Below, piece by piece: positions 5,427 through 10,585 of a DNA stretch of 10,585 nucleotides. The stretch's first letter is position 1, and every line of letters begins with the position of its first letter. The notes below the pieces were generated by a model. It saw only the letters and a list, made by a program, of their open reading frames with translations, searched no databases and was not told where the DNA came from. A program made the translations under genes and the position numbers. Source of the DNA: Acidimicrobiales bacterium (lineage in GTDB: Bacteria > Actinomycetota > Acidimicrobiia > Acidimicrobiales > Poriferisodalaceae); the NCBI GenBank assembly GCA_020439485.1, contig JAGQSP010000051.1:1-10585 (forward strand). The letters run 5' to 3'.

Positions 5427-6638
5427 GTGCCCCAAATCGATCTGCTGTCGGTGTCGAACTTCGCCGGAAGCCAGCCGCACGACCAGTTCGCGTGGCTGCG
5501 CGACAACGCTCCCGTGTTCCGCCACCCCGAGCCGGATGGGCCAGGTTTCTGGGCCGTTACCCGCTATCACGACGTGAAGGAGGTCGGCCGAGACCACGAG
5601 CGCTTCTCGTCGCGACCCACCGTGATGATCGCCGATCCGTCCGACGCGTCGGCGCTGGGTGACGAACACGTGATGATGCTGATGGCCGATCCGCCGCTGC
5701 ACACCCGCATGAGGCGACTGGTAGCTCGCGACTTCACCCCCAAGGCGGCCTCGGCGCTGCAGGGCCGGGTCGCAGAACTGGCCACACGCATCGTCGACGC
5801 GGTGATCGAGCGGGGCGAGTGTGACCTGGTCACCGACGTGGCCGGCGAGATGCCCAGCTTCGTCATCGCCGACATCCTCGGAATACCCCTGGACGACGGC
5901 CGCGAGCTGTATCACCTGACCGAAGCCCTTCATGCCAGCGACGAGGTTCGCACCCGAGAAGAACGGGCCGAAGCGCTGCTGCAGATGTTCGCCTACGCCG
6001 GCAAGACCTATCACCGCAAGCGAGCCAACCCATCGCAAGACCTGGCCTCGTTCCTGGCTTCGGCCGAGGTCGATGGCAAGCCCATCGACGAGATCGATTT
6101 CGCCTTGTGGTTCATGCTGCTGGTCGACGCGGGCGGCGACACCACCCGCAACCTGATCGGTGCCGGGTTCGATGCTCTCTTCGGGCACCCCGATCAGTTC
6201 GACTGGCTGCGGGCCGATCCAGAGGGGCGGCTGCCGGCTGCAATCGAGGAGCTGCTGCGCTGGGTGAGCCCTGTCGTTCACATGCGCCGAACGGCCACAT
6301 GCGATACCGAGCTCGCCGGCCAAGCGATAGCCGCGGGCGACAAGGTCGTCATCTTCTACGGCTCGGCCAACCGCGACCCTGCGGTGTTCGACCGCGCCGA
6401 CCGCCTGGACCTCGGCCGCACCAACAACCCACACATCGCCTTCGGCGGGGGAGGGCCTCACTATTGCCTGGGGGCCAACCTCGCCAGGGTCGAGATTGCC
6501 GCCTTGATGAGTGAGGTCTTGGGTCGTATGGATGACCTCGAGCCTGCGGGTGACCCCACCTGGATGGGATCGAACTTCGTGTTCGGGCCCACCAGCCTGC
6601 CGGTTCGCTTTCGGCCCGGCACCCGCATTGGGTCATGA
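5427..6638 (+). CDS. Cytochrome P450 (no. 2), 403 aa
   Basis: This is a second class I-type P450, clearly different in sequence from its divergent neighbour. The I-helix reads AGGDTT (235-240), giving an Asp-Thr acid-alcohol pair where the other enzyme has Glu-Thr. ExxR is E275-R278, and the haem loop FGGGGPHYCLG (339-349) has C347 as axial ligand. The N-terminal block GPGFWAVTRYHDVKEVGRD (about 38-56) and the MADPPLHTRMRRLVARDFTPK segment (about 86-106) resemble actinobacterial CYP125/CYP142-like proteins. The GTG at 5427 is preferred because a GATACT -10 box sits 8 nt before it. An in-frame GTG at 5394 would give 414 aa but would overlap the opposite gene's start. A cupin gene begins 34 bp downstream, so the two may be co-transcribed. 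The substrate is not deducible. No redox partner is nearby. Confidence 0.92.
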   Translation: MPQIDLLSVSNFAGSQPHDQFAWLRDNAPVFRHPEPDGPGFWAVTRYHDVKEVGRDHERFSSRPTVMIADPSDASALGDEHVMMLMADPPLHTRMRRLVARDFTPKAASALQGRVAELATRIVDAVIERGECDLVTDVAGEMPSFVIADILGIPLDDGRELYHLTEALHASDEVRTREERAEALLQMFAYAGKTYHRKRANPSQDLASFLASAEVDGKPIDEIDFALWFMLLVDAGGDTTRNLIGAGFDALFGHPDQFDWLRADPEGRLPAAIEELLRWVSPVVHMRRTATCDTELAGQAIAAGDKVVIFYGSANRDPAVFDRADRLDLGRTNNPHIAFGGGGPHYCLGANLARVEIAALMSEVLGRMDDLEPAGDPTWMGSNFVFGPTSLPVRFRPGTRIGS

Positions 6639-6650
6639 TGGGTTGACCCA
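6629..6650. repeat. Inverted repeat across the P450/cupin junction (7-8-7)
   Basis: TGGGTCA (6629-6635) and TGACCCA (6644-6650) are perfect inverted arms around an 8-nt spacer containing the P450 stop codon. It could be a regulator-binding site or a weak mRNA hairpin upstream of the cupin. No T-run follows, so it is not a typical terminator. Confidence 0.4.
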
Positions 6651-6659
6651 GCCGACTCC

Positions 6660-6665
6660 AGGGGG
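6660..6665 (+). promoter_or_regulatory. Ribosome binding site of the cupin gene
   Basis: AGGGGG lies 7 nt before the ATG at 6673. It decides the start, since the frame stays open further left into the P450 coding region. Confidence 0.6.
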
Positions 6666-6672
6666 AACACAC

Positions 6673-7164
6673 ATGGCAGCAGCGATGACCGCATTCGACC
6701 AACCCACCGTTCACCGGGGTGCAGACGACCTGCCGTTCGTCGGGCGCCGCGATGGGGTGCAGGTTCAGGTGTGCCAGGTCGACTTGGCACAGGGAGTGTG
6801 GGTGGTGCGCACCAGGTTCGCCCCGGGTACCACCTTGCCCAGGCATCGTCACACGGGCCAGGTGTACGCGTTCACCGAGTCGGGCTGCTGGTACTACCTC
6901 GAGTCGCCCGAAGCGGTCAATCGCACCGGTTCGTACCTGTTCGAGCCGGCGGGTTCGACCCACACGTTGCACGTCCCAGACGACGCGGGCGACACGTTGG
7001 TGTCGTTCGTGATCTGGGGCGCAAACCTCAACCTCGACGATGACGACAACGTCGTCGATGTCACCGATGCGTTCTCGGTGCTGGAGACCTACCGCTCCGC
7101 GTGCGCAGAACAACTGGGTCTGTCAGACCCGCCCGTGATCGTGGTGTCGTCCCCGTCGGCCTGA
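6673..7164 (+). CDS. Cupin-domain protein, 2,4'-dihydroxyacetophenone dioxygenase-like, 163 aa
   Basis: This is a single-domain beta-barrel cupin. Cupin motif 1 is PGTTLPRHRHTGQVYAFTESG (about 51-71), with H58 and H60 as metal ligands. WYYLES (73-78) offers E77, and EPAGSTHTLH (91-100) offers H97 or H100 to complete the site. The HRHTGxVxAFT-x-SGxWxYLE pattern is that of the 2,4'-dihydroxyacetophenone dioxygenase group, non-haem iron enzymes that cleave the C-C bond beside an aryl or hydroxy ketone. Many members are uncharacterised, so the reaction is uncertain. The acidic stretch DDDDNVVDVTD (about 122-132) lies near the end of the barrel. The ATG at 6673 is supported by AGGGGG 7 nt upstream. 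The gene follows P450 no. 2 closely and converges with the hydroxyacid dehydrogenase, whose stop is 19 bp away. A joint role with the P450 in oxidising a ketone-bearing compound is a guess. Confidence 0.83.
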   Translation: MAAAMTAFDQPTVHRGADDLPFVGRRDGVQVQVCQVDLAQGVWVVRTRFAPGTTLPRHRHTGQVYAFTESGCWYYLESPEAVNRTGSYLFEPAGSTHTLHVPDDAGDTLVSFVIWGANLNLDDDDNVVDVTDAFSVLETYRSACAEQLGLSDPPVIVVSSPSA

Positions 7165-7183
7165 AGCACAGAGGTTCGGGTTC

Positions 7184-8098
7184 TCACAACGAGGTGACGA
7201 TGGTCGCAGGGCGACCTTCCAGCACAGCGATGGCGTTGTCTATCGCGTGTTCGAACAGCCGTCGCCTGCCTGCCCTGGTCGAAGACGCAATATGGGGCGT
7301 CACGATGGCGCGCTCGTGCAACAGCAACGGGTGCCCTTCGGGCAGAGGCTCTGGGTCGGTGACGTCCAGGCCAACACCGGCGACGTGACCCGACTCGAGC
7401 GCCTTCAAAAGGGCGTCGTGGTCGATCAGCGCGCCACGGGCGCAGTTGATCAACCGAACGCCTGGCTTCATCACCTCTAGCGAGCCGGCGTCGACCATGC
7501 GGTAGGTGTCGGCTGTGGCCGGGGCGTGCAGCGAGACGATGTCCGAGCTCGCCCACACCTGTGCCAATGGCACCAGCTCGACACCCGGCACAGGGCACAC
7601 ATCCAGGAACGGATCGTGGGCGATAACCCGCATCTCCAGCGCCAACGCAGTGCGGGCCACACGGCACGCGATGCGACCCAAGCCGACCAGCCCCAGTGTC
7701 GACCCGGCCAACTCGAGGGTCTCGACAGGCACGACAGGCCCCGCCAGACCGTGGCCTGCGCGTGCGGTCTGCCTGGGCAACTCGCGCGCCACCGCCAACA
7801 TCAGGGCGATGGTGTGCTCGGCGGTGGACACGGTGGGCGACTCGGGTGCGTTGCAGACCACGATGCCCCGCTGTGCTGCGGCTACGACGTCAACGGTGTC
7901 GTAGCCGATGCCGGCGCGCGATATGACCTTCAGTGACGCGAATCGATCCATCGCCTCGCCCGTCCATGGGAACATGCCGGCGATCACGCCCACGGCGGTG
8001 TCGAAGCCGTCGTCTGGCCCCACCACCTCGGCTCGGCCGTCGACCAGGTCCAGGTACTCGTCCGGGAATGGTCGGTCTGCGTACAGGATGTGCGTCAT
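7184..8098 (-). CDS. D-isomer-specific 2-hydroxyacid dehydrogenase family protein, 304 aa
   Basis: This is an NAD-dependent oxidoreductase of the phosphoglycerate dehydrogenase/glyoxylate reductase family, interconverting a 2-oxoacid and a D-2-hydroxyacid. The dinucleotide fold is at 134-162: LGLVGLGRIA, where the third glycine of GxGxxG is Ala144, and D162 at the end of the next strand points to NAD rather than NADP. The catalytic set is complete: R221 in CARGALID, E250 in GLDVTDPEPLP and H269 in TPHIAS. There is no ACT or other C-terminal domain, so it is not a full-length serine-pathway SerA; the length fits the short form. The start is 5 bp after the acyl-CoA dehydrogenase stop, with little room for a separate promoter, so co-transcription is expected. 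The natural substrate is unknown. Confidence 0.9.
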   Translation of the reverse strand: MTHILYADRPFPDEYLDLVDGRAEVVGPDDGFDTAVGVIAGMFPWTGEAMDRFASLKVISRAGIGYDTVDVVAAAQRGIVVCNAPESPTVSTAEHTIALMLAVARELPRQTARAGHGLAGPVVPVETLELAGSTLGLVGLGRIACRVARTALALEMRVIAHDPFLDVCPVPGVELVPLAQVWASSDIVSLHAPATADTYRMVDAGSLEVMKPGVRLINCARGALIDHDALLKALESGHVAGVGLDVTDPEPLPEGHPLLLHERAIVTPHIASSTRAGRRRLFEHAIDNAIAVLEGRPATIVTSL

Positions 8099-8103
8099 CG
8101 GGG

Positions 8104-9354
8104 CTAGTTGCCGAAATCCCAGCTCTCGCCCCTGTGGTAGCGGCCCAGCACGTTCTTCGCGATGAGGATCTTGTGCACCTCGTCGGGTCCGTCGGCCAAG
8201 CGCAGGGTACGAGCGCCCTGGTACATGCCTGCCAGCGGCAGGTCACCCGACACACCCGCGCCGCCCCACACCTGGATGGCCCGGTCGACCACCCGCTCGT
8301 AGGCGGCGGGCACGAACACCTTGATCGCCGAGATGTCGGTGCGGGCGTCGATGTCGTTCTCCATCTTCTCGGCGCAGTTGAGGGTCATCAGGCGCGCGGC
8401 CTGGATGTCCATGTAGCTGTCGGCGATCATGCCCTGCACGAACTGCTTGGTCTCGAGCAGGCCGCCGTGAACCTCGCGGCTCATGGCCCTCTCGACCATC
8501 AGGTCGAACGCCCGCCACATCTGACCGATCGAGTTCATGCAGTGGTACACGCGGCCCGCGCCAAGGCGGTCCTGGGCTGCCCTGTGCCCGCTGCCGGTTG
8601 CGCCCAACTGGTTCTCGACCGGCACCCTGACGTTGTCGTAGATGATCTCGCAGTGGTCGCTGTCGCGACCCCAGACGTTGATGCCCCTGACGATGTTGAC
8701 GCCCGGTGCGTCGGCCGGAACGATGATCTGGGTCATCTTGCCGTTGGCTCCACTGGGGCCACCCGGATCCTCGGTGCGGCACATGACGATGAAGAAGTCG
8801 GCCCGCTTGCCATTGGAGGTGAACCACTTGTGGCCGTTGATCACCCAGTCGTCGCCGTCGCGCCTGGCCGTAGTCTTGATCGACCGCGGGTCTGAGCCGG
8901 CGTTGTCGGGTTCGGTCATCGAAAAGCCCGACTCCATGTCGCCCGCGATCAGCGGCATCAGCCACTTCTGAATCTGGTCTTCGGTGCCGTACTTGACCAG
9001 GATCTTCTGGTTGCCCGAGTTGGGGGCTACCACACCGAACAGCGACGCCGCGCCAACGGCATATGCCAGCACCTCGTTCATGTAGGCGTGTTCCAGGAAG
9101 TTGAGGCCCGCACCGCCGTACTCGGTTGGAAGGTGGGGCGCCCACAGACCCGCCTGGCGCACCTTTTCCTTGATCGACTCACGCAGTTCGCGAGCCTGCT
9201 GGCGGTCTGAGTCTGTGAAGCTCATGCCGCGACGCTCGCCCCACAACATGTTCTCGTTGGGCAGGATCTCGTCGTTGACGATCTTGGCCGTCAGGGTGCG
9301 GATCTCGTTGATGCGATCCGACACCGTCGGGATCGGCTTGACGTTCATCTTCAT
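8104..9354 (-). CDS. Acyl-CoA dehydrogenase, ACAD10/11-like, 416 aa
   Basis: This is an FAD-dependent enzyme that introduces a trans-2,3 double bond into an acyl-CoA and passes electrons to electron-transfer flavoprotein. The N-terminal helical domain runs to about 140. The FAD/substrate signature FSMTEPDNAGSDP is at 144-156 and the middle beta-domain reaches about 250 (WVINGHKWFTSNG at 170-182). The C-terminal helical domain carries QDRLGAGRVYHCMNSIGQ (261-278), QVWGGAGVSGDLPL (361-374) and RLADGPDEVHK (385-395), the last being typical of ACAD10/11-type enzymes. The length is normal for a stand-alone domain. The ATG at 9354 is used; a second Met two codons later is equally possible, and no clear ribosome site separates them. 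It leads a two-gene unit with the hydroxyacid dehydrogenase. Chain length and branching preference cannot be read. Confidence 0.93.
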   Translation of the reverse strand: MKMNVKPIPTVSDRINEIRTLTAKIVNDEILPNENMLWGERRGMSFTDSDRQQARELRESIKEKVRQAGLWAPHLPTEYGGAGLNFLEHAYMNEVLAYAVGAASLFGVVAPNSGNQKILVKYGTEDQIQKWLMPLIAGDMESGFSMTEPDNAGSDPRSIKTTARRDGDDWVINGHKWFTSNGKRADFFIVMCRTEDPGGPSGANGKMTQIIVPADAPGVNIVRGINVWGRDSDHCEIIYDNVRVPVENQLGATGSGHRAAQDRLGAGRVYHCMNSIGQMWRAFDLMVERAMSREVHGGLLETKQFVQGMIADSYMDIQAARLMTLNCAEKMENDIDARTDISAIKVFVPAAYERVVDRAIQVWGGAGVSGDLPLAGMYQGARTLRLADGPDEVHKILIAKNVLGRYHRGESWDFGN

Positions 9355-9390
9355 TGGGGCTCGATTCGCTGGCGTGTTCGCGGGTGCTCC

Positions 9391-9420
9391 ATCGTCGCCA
9401 CACCGGAGTGCTCAGGTCAA
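9391..9420 (-). promoter_or_regulatory. Candidate promoter of the acyl-CoA dehydrogenase gene
   Basis: On the minus strand, TTGACC (complement of 9415-9420) is a good -35. An 18-bp spacer and a GACGAT -10 (complement of 9391-9396) follow, about 36 nt before the ATG at 9354. The -10 match is only fair. Confidence 0.35.
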
Positions 9421-9453
9421 AAGCCGATTGCCGACAGCGGCCGACGGCTGGCG

Positions 9454-9459
9454 TATCGT
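9454..9459 (+). promoter_or_regulatory. Candidate -10 box of the haem-binding gene
   Basis: TATCGT ends 7 nt before the ATG at 9467, which would give a leaderless transcript; no Shine-Dalgarno is present. No convincing -35 sits 16-18 bp upstream. The box lies in the 112-bp divergent gap with the acyl-CoA dehydrogenase, which otherwise holds nothing I recognise. Confidence 0.4.
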
Positions 9460-9466
9460 TCGCATC

Positions 9467-10144
9467 ATGAACCGCTTCCTTCTCGCCCTGGGCGCGCTCG
9501 GGCTGGTGTTCGGGCTGGTCTTCGGCCTCCTTATGGGGTTCGTTCCCATCGTTGCTGTCGCATTGTTGGTCTGGCTGGTGGCCATCGCCGTCGACCGGCT
9601 CCGGCGGCGCCGGTCCCCGGCTTCATCTTCCGGAGTGGGCGCCGCGGTCGGGGCCTATGCCGCTGCGTTCGTGGTGGTGATGTTGCTGATCCAACTGGTG
9701 CCCTATGGCCGGGCTCACGCCAACCCCGAAACCACCGGCGAGCCCCAGTGGGCCAACGCACGCACACGCGAACTGATGGTCAACGCGTGCTACGGATGCC
9801 ACAGCAACGAGGTCGAGTATCCGTGGTACGCCAACATCGCCCCCATCTCGTGGGGTGTGCAGCACCACGTCGAGGAGGGCCGCGGGGCGGTCAACTACAG
9901 CGAGTTCGGCACCTCACGCGGCCACTGGGACGAAACCATCGAGGTGATCCTCGAGGGCGAGATGCCGCCCGCGTACTACACCAGGTTCGGCCTGCACCCC
10001 GAGGCCGATCTGACCGATGCCGAGATCGAGGAACTGATTGCCGGTCTGCGCGCCACCCCTGGCCTGGGCGAGCACGAGGACCACGATGATCACGAAGATC
10101 ACGAAGACGACCAAGACCACGAGGACGACGAAGACGACGACTGA
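9467..10144 (+). CDS. Membrane-anchored Haem_bd-type c-type cytochrome with acidic/histidine tail, 225 aa
   Basis: This is a predicted single-haem electron-transfer or haem-binding protein on the outer face of the membrane. Residues 3-42 are one long or two short hydrophobic segments, followed by the basic stretch RLRRRR. A further transmembrane segment is at about 57-80. After it comes the family wording LVPYGRAHANP, then the haem attachment motif C108-Y-G-C111-H112. The block SNEVEYPWYANIAPISWGVQHHVEEGRGAVNYSEFG (113-148) is characteristic of the Haem_bd family. M166 in EMPP is a likely second iron ligand, by analogy with the conserved MPP. After residue 200 the protein ends in a tail of almost only Asp, Glu and His. 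Most relatives have a single N-terminal anchor, so the extra hydrophobic segment and tail are additions. The ATG at 9467 is chosen over longer open frame leftward because it begins the hydrophobic leader. Confidence 0.88.
   Translation: MNRFLLALGALGLVFGLVFGLLMGFVPIVAVALLVWLVAIAVDRLRRRRSPASSSGVGAAVGAYAAAFVVVMLLIQLVPYGRAHANPETTGEPQWANARTRELMVNACYGCHSNEVEYPWYANIAPISWGVQHHVEEGRGAVNYSEFGTSRGHWDETIEVILEGEMPPAYYTRFGLHPEADLTDAEIEELIAGLRATPGLGEHEDHDDHEDHEDDQDHEDDEDDD
10073..10141 (+). repeat. Low-complexity GAC/GAG/CAC codon tract encoding a D/E/H tail
   Basis: The last 23 codons of the haem-binding gene are nearly all Asp, Glu or His, with irregular repeats of HED-type units and five His (H203, 206, 209, 212, 218). 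At DNA level it is a near-tandem run of gac/gat/gaa/cac triplets, the kind of sequence that expands by slippage. Confidence 0.8.
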
Positions 10145-10153
10145 TGTGAGCGG

Positions 10154-10585
10154 TCAGCCCGCGCTGCGGTCGTTCAGCGGCACCCACGAGACCACGAAGG
10201 CCACCGCTGCCGAGATGGCGAAGAACATCAGGGTCGCGTCGTAGTGCGACAGCGACTCCGGGCCCGTGTCGACCGTCAGCAGGGCGAACACGACCGCGGT
10301 GCCGATGGCGCCCGCCGTGTAGCGCACCGTGTTGAAGATGCCGTTGAGCTCACCGAAGTAGCGCTCGTCGATCGAAGCCAAGGCCAGGCTGTTCTGTAGA
10401 GGCGACGACATGCCCCATCCGGTGCCGTACAACAGCAATCCAGGGGCGAAGTCGGACCAGTAGTCGACCTCGGTGCCGAGCTTTGTGAACTGCCACGTCA
10501 TCGCGATGATCTGCAGGAACGTGCCCAGCCGGATGAAGGGGATCTGTCCGAACCGGTCGCTGAGGCGGCTGAACACGATGGTCGA
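10154..10585 (-). CDS. MFS transporter, DHA2/EmrB-like, C-terminal 143 aa (5' end beyond window)
   Basis: The reading frame is open through the right edge and ends at TGA (complement of 10154-10156), so only the C-terminal third or so of the gene is present. It opens with FSRLSDRFGQIPFIRLG, a motif A-like loop (G/S-x-x-S-D-R-x-G) of the kind found between TM8 and TM9 of major facilitator proteins. Three or four hydrophobic helices follow. The segment APGLLLYGTGWGMSSPLQNSLALASIDERYFGELNGIFNTVRYTAGAIGTAV resembles drug:proton antiporters of the EmrB/QacA (DHA2) group, including the glycine-rich helix and the N-x-x-R-x-x-G-A-I-G stretch. An export role is likely and the substrate is unknown. It converges with the haem-binding gene, with 9 bp between stops and no visible terminator. 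Confidence 0.85.
   Translation of the reverse strand, partial: STIVFSRLSDRFGQIPFIRLGTFLQIIAMTWQFTKLGTEVDYWSDFAPGLLLYGTGWGMSSPLQNSLALASIDERYFGELNGIFNTVRYTAGAIGTAVVFALLTVDTGPESLSHYDATLMFFAISAAVAFVVSWVPLNDRSAG

Noticed and set aside
5405..5506. Upstream extension of P450 no. 1 by 34 residues to 5506
   Set aside because: The extension lies inside the start of the divergent P450, looks unlike a P450 N-terminus, and would remove the compact promoter. MADTES at 5404 is a better start.
4830..6461. Open frame of 543 codons on the minus strand spanning both P450 genes
   Set aside because: It runs antisense to P450 no. 2 and out of frame with P450 no. 1. The residues are low-complexity and match no family, while both P450s carry full motif sets.
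6643..6671. Promoter for the cupin gene using TTGACC at 6643-6648
   Set aside because: At 17 bp spacing the -10 would be aacaca, which overlaps the ribosome site region and is a poor match. The TTGACC is part of the inverted repeat.
7165..7183. Terminator between the convergent cupin and hydroxyacid dehydrogenase genes
   Set aside because: The 19-bp gap has no inverted repeat or T-run.

Overview
The window is about 10.6 kb of GC-rich, tightly packed bacterial DNA. It has frequent GTG starts, 4-bp stop/start overlaps and several starts that look leaderless. It also carries an MmpL transporter, two class I-type cytochromes P450, an ACAD10/11-like acyl-CoA dehydrogenase and a Haem_bd c-type cytochrome. 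Together these suggest a chromosomal segment of a high-GC actinobacterium. An aerobic lineage such as Acidimicrobiia is plausible, but this is inferred from gene content and composition only. I see no rRNA, tRNA, CRISPR array, insertion sequence or phage gene, and no gene-free stretch longer than about 110 bases.

Layout. (a) 1-1052, plus strand: the 3' end of a polar amino acid ABC transporter ATPase, overlapped by 4 bp by a GNAT acetyltransferase. (b) 5404-1134, minus strand: P450 no. 1, a shortened ABC-ATPase-like protein overlapping it by 4 bp, an ArsR-type repressor, and a 703-aa MMPL/RND exporter with a candidate terminator at 1061-1102. (c) 5427-7164, plus strand: P450 no. 2, divergent from no. 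1 with 22 bp between start codons, then a cupin of the 2,4'-dihydroxyacetophenone dioxygenase type. (d) 9354-7184, minus strand: acyl-CoA dehydrogenase then a D-2-hydroxyacid dehydrogenase, 5 bp apart. (e) 9467-10144, plus strand: a membrane-anchored Haem_bd protein with an Asp/Glu/His tail. (f) From 10154 leftward-reading to the window edge: the C-terminal part of a DHA2-like MFS exporter.

How the parts may work together. arsR-mmpL looks like a self-regulated efflux or lipid-export unit. arsR has a good promoter, and a 13-bp element in that promoter's spacer recurs upstream of mmpL at the same 19-nt distance from the start codon. The two P450s, cupin, acyl-CoA dehydrogenase and hydroxyacid dehydrogenase fit oxidative breakdown of a lipid, steroid, terpenoid or aromatic-ketone type substrate. 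No ferredoxin or ferredoxin reductase is present, so electron partners must be elsewhere, and the substrate cannot be read from the sequence.

The most unusual items are the ABC-ATPase-like gene that begins after the place where the P-loop should be, the very compact divergent P450 promoter, and the repeated candidate ArsR operator.
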